Assembly: GCA_947259295.1 (NCBI GenBank)
Contig: CAMYMG010000009.1
Span: 1-64,000 of the forward strand
Reading direction: 5' to 3'
DNA from: an uncultured Rhizobiaceae bacterium
GTDB taxonomy: Bacteria > Pseudomonadota > Alphaproteobacteria > Rhizobiales > Rhizobiaceae
DNA length: 64,000 nucleotides
Under the pieces are notes generated by a model. That model was not told where the DNA came from. It saw nothing but the letters and a program-made list of their open reading frames with translations, and made no database searches. This document shows, piece by piece, positions 17,938-26,856 of this stretch (within the stretch, counting starts at the first letter, position 1; each line of letters starts with the position of its first letter). The position numbers and the translations under genes are program-made.

Positions 17938-18573
17938 GTGCGCAACACCGAGAACGTGCTGCAATCGGCCACGATCATCGCTGTGGTGGCGATCGGCCAG
18001 ACCTTCGCCATTCTGGTTTCTGGCATTGACCTGTCCGTCGCCTCGGTTCTGGTCCTCTCGTCGGTGCTGTCGGTCGGTCTCGTCAATTTCTATGGCTGGT
18101 CGCCCGAAATGGGCATCATCGCGGCGCTGGTCGCCGGTATGGGTATCGGCCTGGTCAACGGCCTTGCCGTGACCAAGCTTAAGATACCTGCCCTGATCGC
18201 AACGCTGGCTACCATGACCATCGCACGCGGACTGGCATACATTGTCTCCGGCGGCACCAACATCGCGCCCGTGCCGAAGATCTTCGTCGAACTCCAGGCC
18301 GGACGCGTCTTGGGCGTCCCGGCAGTTATCGTGCTGACAGTGGCGCTGGCGATTGTCGCCCAGATCGTCCTGTCGCGGACGAAGTTCGGGCGATCCTTCT
18401 ATGCGACGGGCGGCAATCCGTTGGCCGCGCGACTGGCCGGCATCAACACCGAGCGTGTCATCATTGCCACTTTTATGATCTCGGGCCTGATGGCCGCCAT
18501 TGCGGGGTTGTTGATCACAGCCCATTTCGAGGCCGGCGCGGCTACCGCTGCGCAAGGCATGGAACTGGCGGTC
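17938..18573 (+). pseudogene. RbsC-type sugar ABC permease fragment
   Basis: Encodes ATIIAVVAIGQTFAILVSGI, IALGAE-class segments, the GLVNGLAVTKLKIPALIATLA signature and TKFGRSFYATGGNPLAARLAGI, all typical of RbsC/XylH permeases. About the first 50 residues are absent. Similarity ends abruptly after QGMELAV near 18573, where the family normally continues with an IGGTSLFGG-like motif. The frame runs on as unrelated sequence. Both breakpoints coincide with other gene fragments, so it is a recombination remnant. Confidence 0.87.
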
Positions 18574-18584
18574 ACGACATGGCC

Positions 18585-18785
18585 TAAATTGGTCGGCGTC
18601 CGTTCGCTGGATGCGCCGGAAGCCTCTTTGCTCGGCCAGCTACAGAAAGTAATCACGCAATGCGTGAAGGGATGATGTGACGGTAGCCTTGCTGAGCCGT
18701 TTGCCGCCGCGCTCCGCGTTCACCTTGGCAAGGTGCTTCTTGAAACTGATGGCCTGTTCCGTCCGGTAGTCGCGAAATGCGCGGC
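18585..18785 (-). pseudogene. Integrase/tyrosine recombinase N-terminal fragment
   Basis: Reads FRDYRTEQAISFKKHLAKV, ERGGKRLSKATVTSSLHALRDYFL, then a TAG, then LAEQRGFRRIQRTDADQF. This is the SAM-like core-binding domain of a tyrosine recombinase in which the expected Trp codon (YFLWLAEQ) has become a stop. The catalytic domain is absent. It lies between the two permease fragments on the opposite strand and may be left from the integrase of the island or of a nested element. Confidence 0.75.
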
Positions 18786-18787
18786 GT

Positions 18788-19073
18788 TGGGGCGCCTTCT
18801 TTGCCCTCATCCTGCCCATCGCCCTGCCGGCATGATCGCCGCCTTCATCCTTAGCCTCGTCCTGACGTGGATCGAATACTTTTTCGCCGCGCTGCTGACC
18901 TCGACGCACGCCAACACGATACCGGTGATGGTCGCCTCGCAGACCGGCAGCCCGGGCAGCAACTGGCAAGCAATTGCCGCGCCCTCATTTGCCGCCATCC
19001 TACCGCTGATCGTCATCGGCGTGGTGCTGGAGCGATACCTGATCAAGGCATGACAGCCGGTGCCGCAAAGTAG
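18788..19073 (+). pseudogene. MalG-type carbohydrate ABC permease C-terminal fragment
   Basis: Reads WGAFFALILPIALP, then after a one-base shift near 18830 MIAAFILSLVLTWIEYFFAALL and TSTHANTIPVMVASQTGS, as in MalG-like inner membrane permeases. A second shift near 19049 separates ERYLIK from the usual end GMTAGAAK. Only the last third of such a protein (about 95 residues) is present. It belongs to a different ABC permease class from the RbsC fragment, so at least two importers were lost here. Confidence 0.85.
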
Positions 19074-19105
19074 GGCCTAAGCCACACCGTCAGCGACAAC
19101 TGCCG

Positions 19106-19849
19106 TCAGTCCTTCAGCAGACCACGCAACCGTTCGAGGATCATCGCCACACCCTCGCGTCCGAGTTCGGCGCTGGCGTCCTTGGCGGTCGCCGCGTACC
19201 ACCCAGTGTTGTCGCCGAAGCGCCCCATGTCCACCGCTTCGGGGCAGAGCGCCATCATCAGCGACGTCTCGCCCTGCCCGGCGTGGTCGAACGGATAGTC
19301 GGCAAAGATGTCTTCCGACATCAACGGATGGATTCGGATCCAGTTGAATGGATTCCGCCCGACCTCGTGCTCGGCATAGTAGGCCGCCATCTTCTCATCG
19401 CCCCACCAGCCCTCGCCACTGTTTTCCTCAAGAAAGCGAAATATCGCCTGGCGGCCCGCCGACTTGAAGGCGAGGTCGGTCGGCATTCCGGCGACGAAAT
19501 TCTCGGTCTGGTGGTGGATGATCGCATGGATGTTGCGGAAGCCGACACGCAGCAGACTATAGAACAGCGCCTCGCCGAAGGGCGCCAGGACATTGCCTCC
19601 GATCTGAACAGAGCCGGTGCCTTCCGGCGGCGCAACGGCGTAGCTGGCCGCGCCATAATAAAAGGACGGCAGGATGACGAGGTTCATCTCCGACTCGATC
19701 CGTTCGAGTGTCTTGATGACCGCCAGCGTGTCCATGCCGACGCCCATATGTTCGCCATGATATTCCAGCACGCCGAGCGGCAGCACTACGGGCCAATTCT
19801 CCTTGATCGCCTGCCGTATCTGGGACGGCAGCATGAGTTCGTATCGCAT
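19106..19849 (-). CDS. Creatininase-family amidohydrolase
   Basis: A 247-residue protein of the creatininase/MftE fold, zinc/manganese hydrolases of cyclic amides and related C-N bonds. Seen: LPLGVLEYHGEHMGVGMDT (metal-ligand Glu/His/Asp region), HAIIHHQTEN and the late HAGQGETSLM with a conserved Glu. It follows the FGGY kinase gene after a 46-bp gap in the same direction, so it is likely the last gene of that operon. In such settings it may open a ring or act on a modified sugar. The substrate is unknown. Confidence 0.85.
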   Translation of the reverse strand: MRYELMLPSQIRQAIKENWPVVLPLGVLEYHGEHMGVGMDTLAVIKTLERIESEMNLVILPSFYYGAASYAVAPPEGTGSVQIGGNVLAPFGEALFYSLLRVGFRNIHAIIHHQTENFVAGMPTDLAFKSAGRQAIFRFLEENSGEGWWGDEKMAAYYAEHEVGRNPFNWIRIHPLMSEDIFADYPFDHAGQGETSLMMALCPEAVDMGRFGDNTGWYAATAKDASAELGREGVAMILERLRGLLKD

Positions 19850-19895
19850 AGCTATTCCATGTTGATGTGGCGGGCGGATGGGCTTCGTTTCGCCA

Positions 19896-21389
19896 TCAAG
19901 ACATTAAAGCCATCAGATCGGCATTGCGCTCATACAATTCACGGAACACCTTGTACTGCCTGCGGTACACGACGCTGTTGCGGCGATCCGGAACAATGCG
20001 CCGCTGCTCCGGATTCCAGGTAACGATGTCTCTCCGTTTCACGTCGCCGATCGCAAGAGCAGCCAGGAACGCGTCGCCGTAGCTCGCGCCAACGGTCTTT
20101 CGGCACACCGTCTGCGCCATGCCGGACAGGTCGGAGGTTGCCTGCGACCAGACGCCGTTCCTGGTGCCGCCGCCAACCGCCAACAGCTTCCTCGGCGTCT
20201 CGCCGATCTCGCGGTATGTCTCGATGATGTGCTTGGTGCCGCAGGCAATGCCCTCGAGTAGGGCACGGTAGAGGTCGCCGCGCGAATGGGTCAGGTTGAG
20301 GCCGAAAATCGTTCCCTTCGCGTTCGAATCGTGGATTGGAGTCCGCTCGCCGGAAAAATACGGCAGGACGATCAGACCCCTGGCGCCCGGCGGCGATGCC
20401 ACGGCCTCCCTAGCAAGTTTGGAGAACGCCGCGTCGCGATCAAGTTCGCGCGCCGCCACGTCGCGGAACCAGTGCGTCAGCGTACCGCTGGTCGCCAGCC
20501 CGGCCATCAACGCATGTTCACGGGGGAAAAGCCACGGCGCATACCACAGCCTGGCATCAGCGATCCGATTCTTCGAGAGCATGATGGTAAAGATCGTCGA
20601 GCCGTACATGACCATCATGTCGCCTGCCTTTACCACGCCGACGCTCAGCGCTTCCGCCGCCGCGTCGATTGTGCCGGCGATCACCGGCGTCCCCTTGGCC
20701 AGCCCAGTAGCGCGCGCCGCGCGCGCCGTGACGTGACCGGCAATGTCGGTCGTCCACATCAGCTTCGGCAGCCGCTCGATATCGATGATATCTGGAGCGA
20801 GCTCGCTGCTCCATTGCTGCCGATCGATCAGGTACAACGGCGAGAAGTTGGCGGCCGAATAGTGGTCTATGACGCATTCGCCGGTCAGCTTTTGCACCAG
20901 ATACGTCGTCGACGTCACGACCTTGGCAGCTCTCCGGTAGATGTCCGGATGGTTCTTCCTGAGCCACAGGATCTTCGGCCCGACCGACTGCGAGGTCAGC
21001 GCGTTGCCGCAGCAGTCGAGAATGCGTTCGGTGCCGATAGCCGCATCGAGTTCCTCGATCTCCTTGGCGGCGCGCGTGTCGACGCCGTAGAGCGCCGCGT
21101 TGGACAGCGCCTCGCCGTCCTCGTCCACCGGCAGCATGCATGGGCCGATGGCGCTCGCGCCAACCGCACGGACCGATTCGGGCGCAACGCCGCTTTCGGC
21201 AAGCATGGTCTTGCACAGATAGGTGAAGTCGCCCCACCAGTCCTGTTTCGGGCGGTGTTCTGCCCAGCCCGGCAGCGGCAGCAGCATCTTGTGCGGCTTC
21301 GACGCGCTAGCTACGACGCGGCCTTTCTCGTCGACGATCACGCCCTTCGATTCGAAGGTGCCGATGTCGATGCCGAGATAGTGATTCAT
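19896..21389 (-). CDS. FGGY-family carbohydrate kinase (xylulokinase-like)
   Basis: A 497-residue ATP-dependent sugar/polyol kinase. The N-terminal phosphate loop is DIGTFESKGVIVDEKG (residues 6-21). The ATP-binding DGT-like region VIAGTIDAAAEALSVG and the C-terminal GGGTRNGVWSQATSDL motif are present, and the length fits XylB. Its ATG overlaps the stop of the M42 gene (ATGA). It likely phosphorylates the sugar-like product of the upstream steps; xylulose is only one candidate. Confidence 0.9.
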   Translation of the reverse strand: MNHYLGIDIGTFESKGVIVDEKGRVVASASKPHKMLLPLPGWAEHRPKQDWWGDFTYLCKTMLAESGVAPESVRAVGASAIGPCMLPVDEDGEALSNAALYGVDTRAAKEIEELDAAIGTERILDCCGNALTSQSVGPKILWLRKNHPDIYRRAAKVVTSTTYLVQKLTGECVIDHYSAANFSPLYLIDRQQWSSELAPDIIDIERLPKLMWTTDIAGHVTARAARATGLAKGTPVIAGTIDAAAEALSVGVVKAGDMMVMYGSTIFTIMLSKNRIADARLWYAPWLFPREHALMAGLATSGTLTHWFRDVAARELDRDAAFSKLAREAVASPPGARGLIVLPYFSGERTPIHDSNAKGTIFGLNLTHSRGDLYRALLEGIACGTKHIIETYREIGETPRKLLAVGGGTRNGVWSQATSDLSGMAQTVCRKTVGASYGDAFLAALAIGDVKRRDIVTWNPEQRRIVPDRRNSVVYRRQYKVFRELYERNADLMALMS

Positions 21390-22513
21390 TCGTAGTCGTC
21401 TCGATCGAGGCTGAAGGCCTTGTCGATCCGGCAGATCCCCTCGACCAGCAGGGTGGTCAGGCCCTCGAGGTCGCCAAGATCGCAGACCTCTAGCGACGAA
21501 TGCGAGTAGCGCATCGGAAAGCCGAGATCGATTGAGGCCACCCCCTGCCCGACCAGTTGCACATATGCGGAATCGGTAAGCGCCCCGGTGTGCGCACTGC
21601 GTTGTAGCGGCATGTCCAGATTGCGGCTGACCCCATCGAACAACGTTACCAGCGCCGGATGCGGTATCGTCCCGTTCAGCGTGCCGCGGCCGTGGAAGGA
21701 GTACATGCTCATCGCCGGCCCACCGCCAAGCTGGATGTCACCGCGATAACCCATGTCGGGCGTATCGGTGGCAAGCAGCAGATCGAGTTGGATCGCGATG
21801 TCTGGCTGCAGCACCTGCGCCGCGGTCAACGCGCCGCGCAGGTTGAATTCCTCCTGCACGGAAAAGACGAAATGCACGGTCGGCCGGCCGTTGCGCCCGA
21901 TCATTTGCCGCGCCGCCTCGACGATCACGGCGCAGCCCGCGCGGTCGTCAACTGCGGTGCCGGCGATGCGGTCGGCGGAGAGTTCCACCCAGTGCGGCCG
22001 GTAGACGACCGGCGATCCAATGTCGACGCCTGCCGCAACAGCCGCATTGGCGTTGGCGAACCCTGCGTCGATGTACAAATCCTGGTAGGGAACAACCTTG
22101 TATTTCTCATCCGGCGTTGTCGCGTGGTGGCTTTTGTTGGCGATCACGCCCGGCCGGTCGCGACCCTGCTCGATGCAGATCAGCACCTCTTGCGAGGCTA
22201 GCGCGCGCTCCGGCACGCCGCCAAGCCGCTCGACCCTAAGGAATCCGTTCGGCTCGATCTTGCGAACGACAAAGCCGAGCTGATCCATGTGGGTGAACAG
22301 CATCACCGTTGGCGCGCCCGCATCGCCCTCAAGCGTGGCGATCAGATTGCCCAGGCGGTCGGTGCGCGTGGCAAGGCCTAGCAGTTGCAAATCTTTGGCA
22401 ATGCGCTTGCGCACTCTGCCCTCGTAGCCGGACAGTCCGGGTATCAGCATGAGGTCGCACATCAGCGACTTCAGCCGCACCCTGGTTTCGCCCGAAGCGT
22501 TCGCGCCGCTCAT
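21386..22513 (-). CDS. M42-family metallopeptidase
   Basis: A 375-residue co-catalytic metallo-aminopeptidase/deblocking enzyme (FrvX/PepA-like). Seen: FTHMDQLGF (His-x-Asp metal ligand), VDDRAGCAVIVEA (bridging Asp), VQEEFNLRGA (catalytic Glu pair), LLATDTPD (metal Asp) and RYSHSSLEVCDL (metal His). It is coupled by ATGA overlaps to both neighbours in the operon. In sugar operons M42 proteins often occur with unclear roles; here it may process a peptide-like or N-substituted sugar. Confidence 0.9.
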   Translation of the reverse strand: MSGANASGETRVRLKSLMCDLMLIPGLSGYEGRVRKRIAKDLQLLGLATRTDRLGNLIATLEGDAGAPTVMLFTHMDQLGFVVRKIEPNGFLRVERLGGVPERALASQEVLICIEQGRDRPGVIANKSHHATTPDEKYKVVPYQDLYIDAGFANANAAVAAGVDIGSPVVYRPHWVELSADRIAGTAVDDRAGCAVIVEAARQMIGRNGRPTVHFVFSVQEEFNLRGALTAAQVLQPDIAIQLDLLLATDTPDMGYRGDIQLGGGPAMSMYSFHGRGTLNGTIPHPALVTLFDGVSRNLDMPLQRSAHTGALTDSAYVQLVGQGVASIDLGFPMRYSHSSLEVCDLGDLEGLTTLLVEGICRIDKAFSLDRDDYE

Positions 22514-23322
22514 GCGCCGCGCGCCGCGCGGGCTAGCCGCATGAACTCGGCCGCGCGTTCCGGATCGACTTTATTCCAAGTGTTGCCATCGACCTTCAGC
22601 GAAGAGCCAACGATGCAGCCATCCGCGATCCTGATCACGTCGGAGATTGTGGCATGCTTGACGCCGGTGTTGGCCAGCACCGGTGTGTCGGGCAGCACCT
22701 TTTTAACGGCCTCGAGATCGCTCAGGGCCGCGGCCTCTCCGGTGATCTGGCCGGACACCAGGATGGCATCCGGGATGCTCGAGAACACGGCGCTGCGGGC
22801 GCGGTCCGGCAGGCTGCGCTGGTCGAGAGAATGGGCGAATTCCGCCGATACGTTGTAGAGCAGCGCGAGGTCCTGCCTGTGCAGGCGATCGCGGTAGCGC
22901 ATCGCCTTGCCGGCATCCGGCGTCCACGGCCCCATGTCGGAAGCATAAGTGCCGGTGAAGATTTCGCGCACAAAGGCCGCGCCCGAAGCGGCGGCCAGCG
23001 CGATCGAAGACATCGGGTCCCACAGCACATTGACGCCGAACGGCACCTTTATGCGGTCGCGCACCTTGCCGATCGCATACGCCATGGTCGCTGTTGAAGC
23101 GGTATCGACGGCGAATTCGTAGGGACGGTCGTTCTCGTTGCCGAACATGATCGCATCGAAACCCGCCTTCTGCAGCGCATCGATATCTCTCGAAACGCCT
23201 TCGACCAGACCGTCGACACCGCGTTCGGCATCGAACAGCGGCGATCCGGGCAGAGCGCCGAAATGCACCATGCCGATGACTGGCTTGCCAACGCCGAAAA
23301 CCCGCCTGAAATTGTCAGTCAC
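22510..23322 (-). CDS. BtpA/SgcQ-family protein
   Basis: A TIM-barrel-like protein of the BtpA family (about 270 residues). BtpA is linked to photosystem I stability in cyanobacteria, while SgcQ-like members occur in sugar operons and may be nucleosidase- or isomerase-like. Seen: PVIGMVHFGALPGSPLFD, FDAIMFGNENDRP, GVNVLWDP and ANTGVKHATISDVI. The GTG at 23322 is preferred because gggagggg lies just upstream; ATG 23334 is the alternative. It is first in the operon and overlaps the M42 gene by four bases. Confidence 0.85.
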   Translation of the reverse strand: MTDNFRRVFGVGKPVIGMVHFGALPGSPLFDAERGVDGLVEGVSRDIDALQKAGFDAIMFGNENDRPYEFAVDTASTATMAYAIGKVRDRIKVPFGVNVLWDPMSSIALAAASGAAFVREIFTGTYASDMGPWTPDAGKAMRYRDRLHRQDLALLYNVSAEFAHSLDQRSLPDRARSAVFSSIPDAILVSGQITGEAAALSDLEAVKKVLPDTPVLANTGVKHATISDVIRIADGCIVGSSLKVDGNTWNKVDPERAAEFMRLARAARGA

Positions 23323-23439
23323 GACCCCTCCCATGTTGACTTGCGGATGCCACCGACGCATGGAGCCATGACCAGTGCTCCAGGTCGAAACCAGCAGATC
23401 TGTAGGCTATTTATCTCCTATCGTCTTCCAGGTTACAAC

Positions 23440-24951
23440 TTACACCCGCGCAGGATCGGCACGCCCATCCAAGAAACTCTCGGCATCATCCGGCACCACC
23501 GCCTCGGCCTCGATCTCGACCGCGTAGTCGCCGATGAGGTCACCGGCCTCAACCATGGTATTGGCAGGCATGATGTCGCCGAAGACCCGGCCATGCGCGC
23601 GCGAGACGGGCTCCCACTGCGCCGCGTCGCGCAGGTAGATGCGGGTGCGCACCATGTCGTCCATGCTGCCGCCGAGCGGTCTCAGCGAAGCGGCAATCTT
23701 GTCGAGAATATAGGTGGTCTGCGCGGCCGGGTCGCCCGGCGCCACGCAGCGGTCATTGCCATGCGTTGCCGTGGTGCCGGAAACGCGGATCGTGTCCTTG
23801 ACCCTGACCGCCCGGCTGTAGCCGGCAACGGGTTCCCACACGCTGCCGGAAGAGACGCGGAACTGACCCGCCCGACCCGGTACGGATTCGGCGCTGTAGA
23901 TCGAGGGCAGCGCATCGAGATGATGGCTGAGGTCGCCCGAGGCGGTGAGGTAGGGCGGCTTGCGGTACTCATCGCCGCAATCGCCCGGGATCTGCACCGT
24001 CGCGGCGAATGCTTCCTCGAGACGGGCCTTGTCGTCGTCATCGAGCGCAAAGCCAAAGAGTTTCAGATTGTCGGAACGGTGCTCGCTCTCGCCGATGCGT
24101 GCGCCGATGATGGCTGCGGCGACGGCTTCATGCTCGAGCACCCACCGTGTGGCGACATTGGAGATCGAGACACCGTGTTTCCTGCCGACATCGGCGGCAG
24201 CGGCAAGGATGCCCTGGAAACCCGCCCAGCCGCCGGCGACGTCGATGAAGCGCTTGTATTTCGAGCGGCTCCAGTCGGCGATGGTCTCGGGTTCGGCCTT
24301 GCCCAGCCACTTGTCAGAGAGAAAGCCGCCGCACAGCGTGCCGTAGGCGAGCAGCCGCACACCCCTCTCCATGCAAAGCTTCGAGAGTTCGCCGGCGGCG
24401 CGGCGGTCGACCAGCGAGAAGGAGACCTGGTTGGTGGCCACCGGAATGCCGTCGGCCAGCGCGACCCGCAGATGCGCGGCATCGAAATTGGTGACGCCGA
24501 TGGCGCCGATCAGACCCTCGTCCTTCAGCCTGGCCATCTCGTGCAGCGCGTCGAGCCAGGCCGGGTGCTCGAAACTCCACCAGTGGAACTGCAGGAGGTC
24601 GACCTTGTCGACGCCGAGCCTGTCGAGCCGCTCCTGGACACCCTTGCGAACGATGTCTGGCGTCATCGGCCCCGGCTCGGGGCACCATTTGGTGAAGGCT
24701 GCGGGGCGGGCTCCGGCATCGGGATAGCGCGTCAGCAGGCGGCCGGTGATGATCTCGGCGCTGCCGTAATGATCGGCCATGTCGAACGTGTCGAAGCCCG
24801 ACCGGGCGTAGGCCTGGAGTGCGTCAGCGGCGGCTTCCGGATCGAGCGTCGTGCCGTTCTTCTCGAGGTCGGCGACCTGCCAGAGACCGCAGACCAGCCG
24901 GCTGATGGAAAGGCCTTCGCCAAGCGCGATGCGGTCAGGTGTTTGCGGCAT
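23440..24951 (-). CDS. Aldo/keto reductase fused to a RidA (YjgF) domain
   Basis: A 503-residue two-domain protein. Residues about 1-330 form an aldo/keto reductase with the full tetrad: Asp and Tyr in DTFDMADHYGS, Lys in FTKWCPEPG, His in LLQFHWWSFEH. Residues about 370-503 form a RidA/YjgF domain (VSGTTATHGN, VRTRIYLRDAAQW with the imine-binding Arg, VEIEAEAVVP). RidA deaminates reactive enamines/imines. The gene overlaps the upstream permease gene by 17 bases and closes the Liv-type operon. A joint route through an imine and a carbonyl is inferred, e.g. oxidation of an amino-sugar-like compound. Confidence 0.9.
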   Translation of the reverse strand: MPQTPDRIALGEGLSISRLVCGLWQVADLEKNGTTLDPEAAADALQAYARSGFDTFDMADHYGSAEIITGRLLTRYPDAGARPAAFTKWCPEPGPMTPDIVRKGVQERLDRLGVDKVDLLQFHWWSFEHPAWLDALHEMARLKDEGLIGAIGVTNFDAAHLRVALADGIPVATNQVSFSLVDRRAAGELSKLCMERGVRLLAYGTLCGGFLSDKWLGKAEPETIADWSRSKYKRFIDVAGGWAGFQGILAAAADVGRKHGVSISNVATRWVLEHEAVAAAIIGARIGESEHRSDNLKLFGFALDDDDKARLEEAFAATVQIPGDCGDEYRKPPYLTASGDLSHHLDALPSIYSAESVPGRAGQFRVSSGSVWEPVAGYSRAVRVKDTIRVSGTTATHGNDRCVAPGDPAAQTTYILDKIAASLRPLGGSMDDMVRTRIYLRDAAQWEPVSRAHGRVFGDIMPANTMVEAGDLIGDYAVEIEAEAVVPDDAESFLDGRADPARV

Positions 24952-25948
24952 TTTCGGTCTTCTCTTCGGTTGGAGCGGGAGCCGCGAAGCCACGGCGCAG
25001 CTTGCCGAGATGGCGTGACACGACGCTCTGTTCGCCCAGAATGCCGCGCGGGCGCAGCAGCAGGATGGTGCAGAGCGCAACGCCGATCATGACGATCTGA
25101 AGGGCGGCGGCGCGCGCCTGTTCGCCGGGCGGGAAGATCGAGGCGACGGCGCCGGCAGAGCCGGCCCAGATCGCCCAGACCAGAACCGCGCCGAGGATGG
25201 CGCCGCGATTGTTGCCCGAGCCGCCGACGATCAGCATGGCCCAGACCTGGAACGTCAGCATCGGCACGTAATTGTCGGGCGCGATGAAGCCGATGAAATG
25301 CGCCTGCACGGCGCCGGCCAGTCCCATGATGCCGCCGCCGATGGCGAAGGCCTGGAGCCTGAAGCCGACGGCGCTCTTGCCGAGTGCGAGCGCGGCCGGT
25401 TCATCCTCGCGAATGGCGCGCAGGACGCGACCCCACGGGCTGCGCGCAAGCCGCTCGAGCACGAAGTAGAGCGCGACCACCAGCAGCGCGACGACGGCAA
25501 AATTGGCGAGGCTGAACAGCAGCTGCGTGGCTGCGAGTTCGGCGAAGGGGCGCGGAATGAAGCCGATGCCGAAGGGACCGCCGGTCAGCGCCTCGAGGTT
25601 CAGTGCGCAGAGTTGCACCACCACGGCGACACCGAAGGTCGCGATGGCAAGATAGTCGGCGCGCAGGCGGATGGTCAGTGCGCCGATCAGAAACGAGACG
25701 ATGCTGGTGATCGCCGCGCCGCCGATCCAGCCGACGACGATCGGCAGGCCGAAGCCGCCGATGCGGCCGGCCGTGTCGGGCGTCGTCAGCAGGGCCGAGA
25801 CATAGGCGCCGATGGCGACGAAGCCGGCGATGCCGACATTGAACAGGCCGGTCTGGCCCCACTGCACGTTGAGGCCGAGACAGATGATGGCGTAGGTCAG
25901 CGCCATGGTCAGGAAGAAGGCGCCGTAGCTGATGAGTTCGACGTTCAT
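24935..25948 (-). CDS. LivM-type branched-chain amino acid ABC permease
   Basis: A 337-residue inner membrane permease of the LivM family, with the hallmark GLNVQWGQTGLFNVG and the repeats ADYLAIATFGVAVVVQ and GGSGNNRGAILGAVLVWAI. The start is placed at 25948 because the ATG overlaps the LivH stop; longer upstream frames are the wrong-frame shadow of LivH. It acts with LivH, LivG and LivF. Substrate is probably not leucine alone, given the aldo/keto reductases in both operons. Confidence 0.93.
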   Translation of the reverse strand: MNVELISYGAFFLTMALTYAIICLGLNVQWGQTGLFNVGIAGFVAIGAYVSALLTTPDTAGRIGGFGLPIVVGWIGGAAITSIVSFLIGALTIRLRADYLAIATFGVAVVVQLCALNLEALTGGPFGIGFIPRPFAELAATQLLFSLANFAVVALLVVALYFVLERLARSPWGRVLRAIREDEPAALALGKSAVGFRLQAFAIGGGIMGLAGAVQAHFIGFIAPDNYVPMLTFQVWAMLIVGGSGNNRGAILGAVLVWAIWAGSAGAVASIFPPGEQARAAALQIVMIGVALCTILLLRPRGILGEQSVVSRHLGKLRRGFAAPAPTEEKTENAANT

Positions 25949-26856
25949 TCGGGCCTCCCGAACAGGCCCTGGGGGCGCAGCAGGAGCACCAGCACAAGGA
26001 TTATAAAGGCGATCGCGGCGCGCCATTCGGCGCCAATGAGCTGCACGGCGAAGGCCTCGGAAAGCCCGACGATCAGGCCGGCCAGCATGGCACCGGGCAC
26101 CGAGCCGATGCCACCGAGGATGGCGGCGGCGAACAGCGGCAGCAACAGGTCGAGGCCCATCTGCGGGCGGATCTGTACAAGCAGGCCGGCACTGATGCCG
26201 GCAACGCAGGCAAGTGCCGCGCCGAGCAGCCAGACGATGCGGATGACCTTGCGTACCTCGATGCCGACAACGCCGGCGAGCTGCACATTCTCGCTGACGG
26301 CGCGCATCGATCGGCCGATGGAGGTGCGGGTGAGCAGAAGGTGCACGGCAATGACAAGAACCGCCGCGACGCCGAGCGACAGCAATTGGTCTGGCGTCGC
26401 CCGGATGCCGCCGCCGAGCGGCTGGGCGATCTGCAGGGCTGTGGTGAAATAGGCGGGCTTCGAGGTGAAGGTGAACTCGAGCAGGCTGCGCAGGGTCAGC
26501 GCCGCGCCGAAACTCGCCATGACCATGATGATGATCGAACTGCGCCTGTCGCGCAGCCGGCCGAACAGCAGCGCATCTACGAGCAGGGCAAGGCCGCCGT
26601 TCAGCACGATGGCGATTAGCGCGGCGATCGGCAGGGCCCAGCCGAAGGAGAAAGGTCCGATCGGCGTCAGAAGACCGCTGAAGAGCGCGCCCAGCGCACC
26701 GGCCACGGCAAGCGCGAAATAGGCGCCCCAAGCGACGAACTCGCCATGCGCGAAATTGGCAAAGCGCAGGATCGAATAAGTCAGCGTCACGCCGATGGCG
26801 CCGAGGCCGATCATCGAACCGGCAATGAGCCCGTCCATCAGGGCCTGCGGATTCAT
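25945..26856 (-). CDS. LivH-type branched-chain amino acid ABC permease
   Basis: A 303-residue LivH-family permease with the typical start MDGLIAGSMIGLGAIGVTLTY, FANFAHGEFVAWGAYFA and the GGIGSVPGAMLAGLIVG motif near the C-terminus. It has about eight hydrophobic segments. Four-base overlaps tie it to LivF upstream and LivM downstream, so the subunits are translated together. Confidence 0.93.
   Translation of the reverse strand: MNPQALMDGLIAGSMIGLGAIGVTLTYSILRFANFAHGEFVAWGAYFALAVAGALGALFSGLLTPIGPFSFGWALPIAALIAIVLNGGLALLVDALLFGRLRDRRSSIIIMVMASFGAALTLRSLLEFTFTSKPAYFTTALQIAQPLGGGIRATPDQLLSLGVAAVLVIAVHLLLTRTSIGRSMRAVSENVQLAGVVGIEVRKVIRIVWLLGAALACVAGISAGLLVQIRPQMGLDLLLPLFAAAILGGIGSVPGAMLAGLIVGLSEAFAVQLIGAEWRAAIAFIILVLVLLLRPQGLFGRPE

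Noticed and set aside
23263-25092. 609-codon plus-strand frame opposite the AKR-RidA gene
   Set aside because: Shadow of a GC-rich gene: Arg/Asp/Gly-rich with no fold; the minus strand encodes two clear domains.
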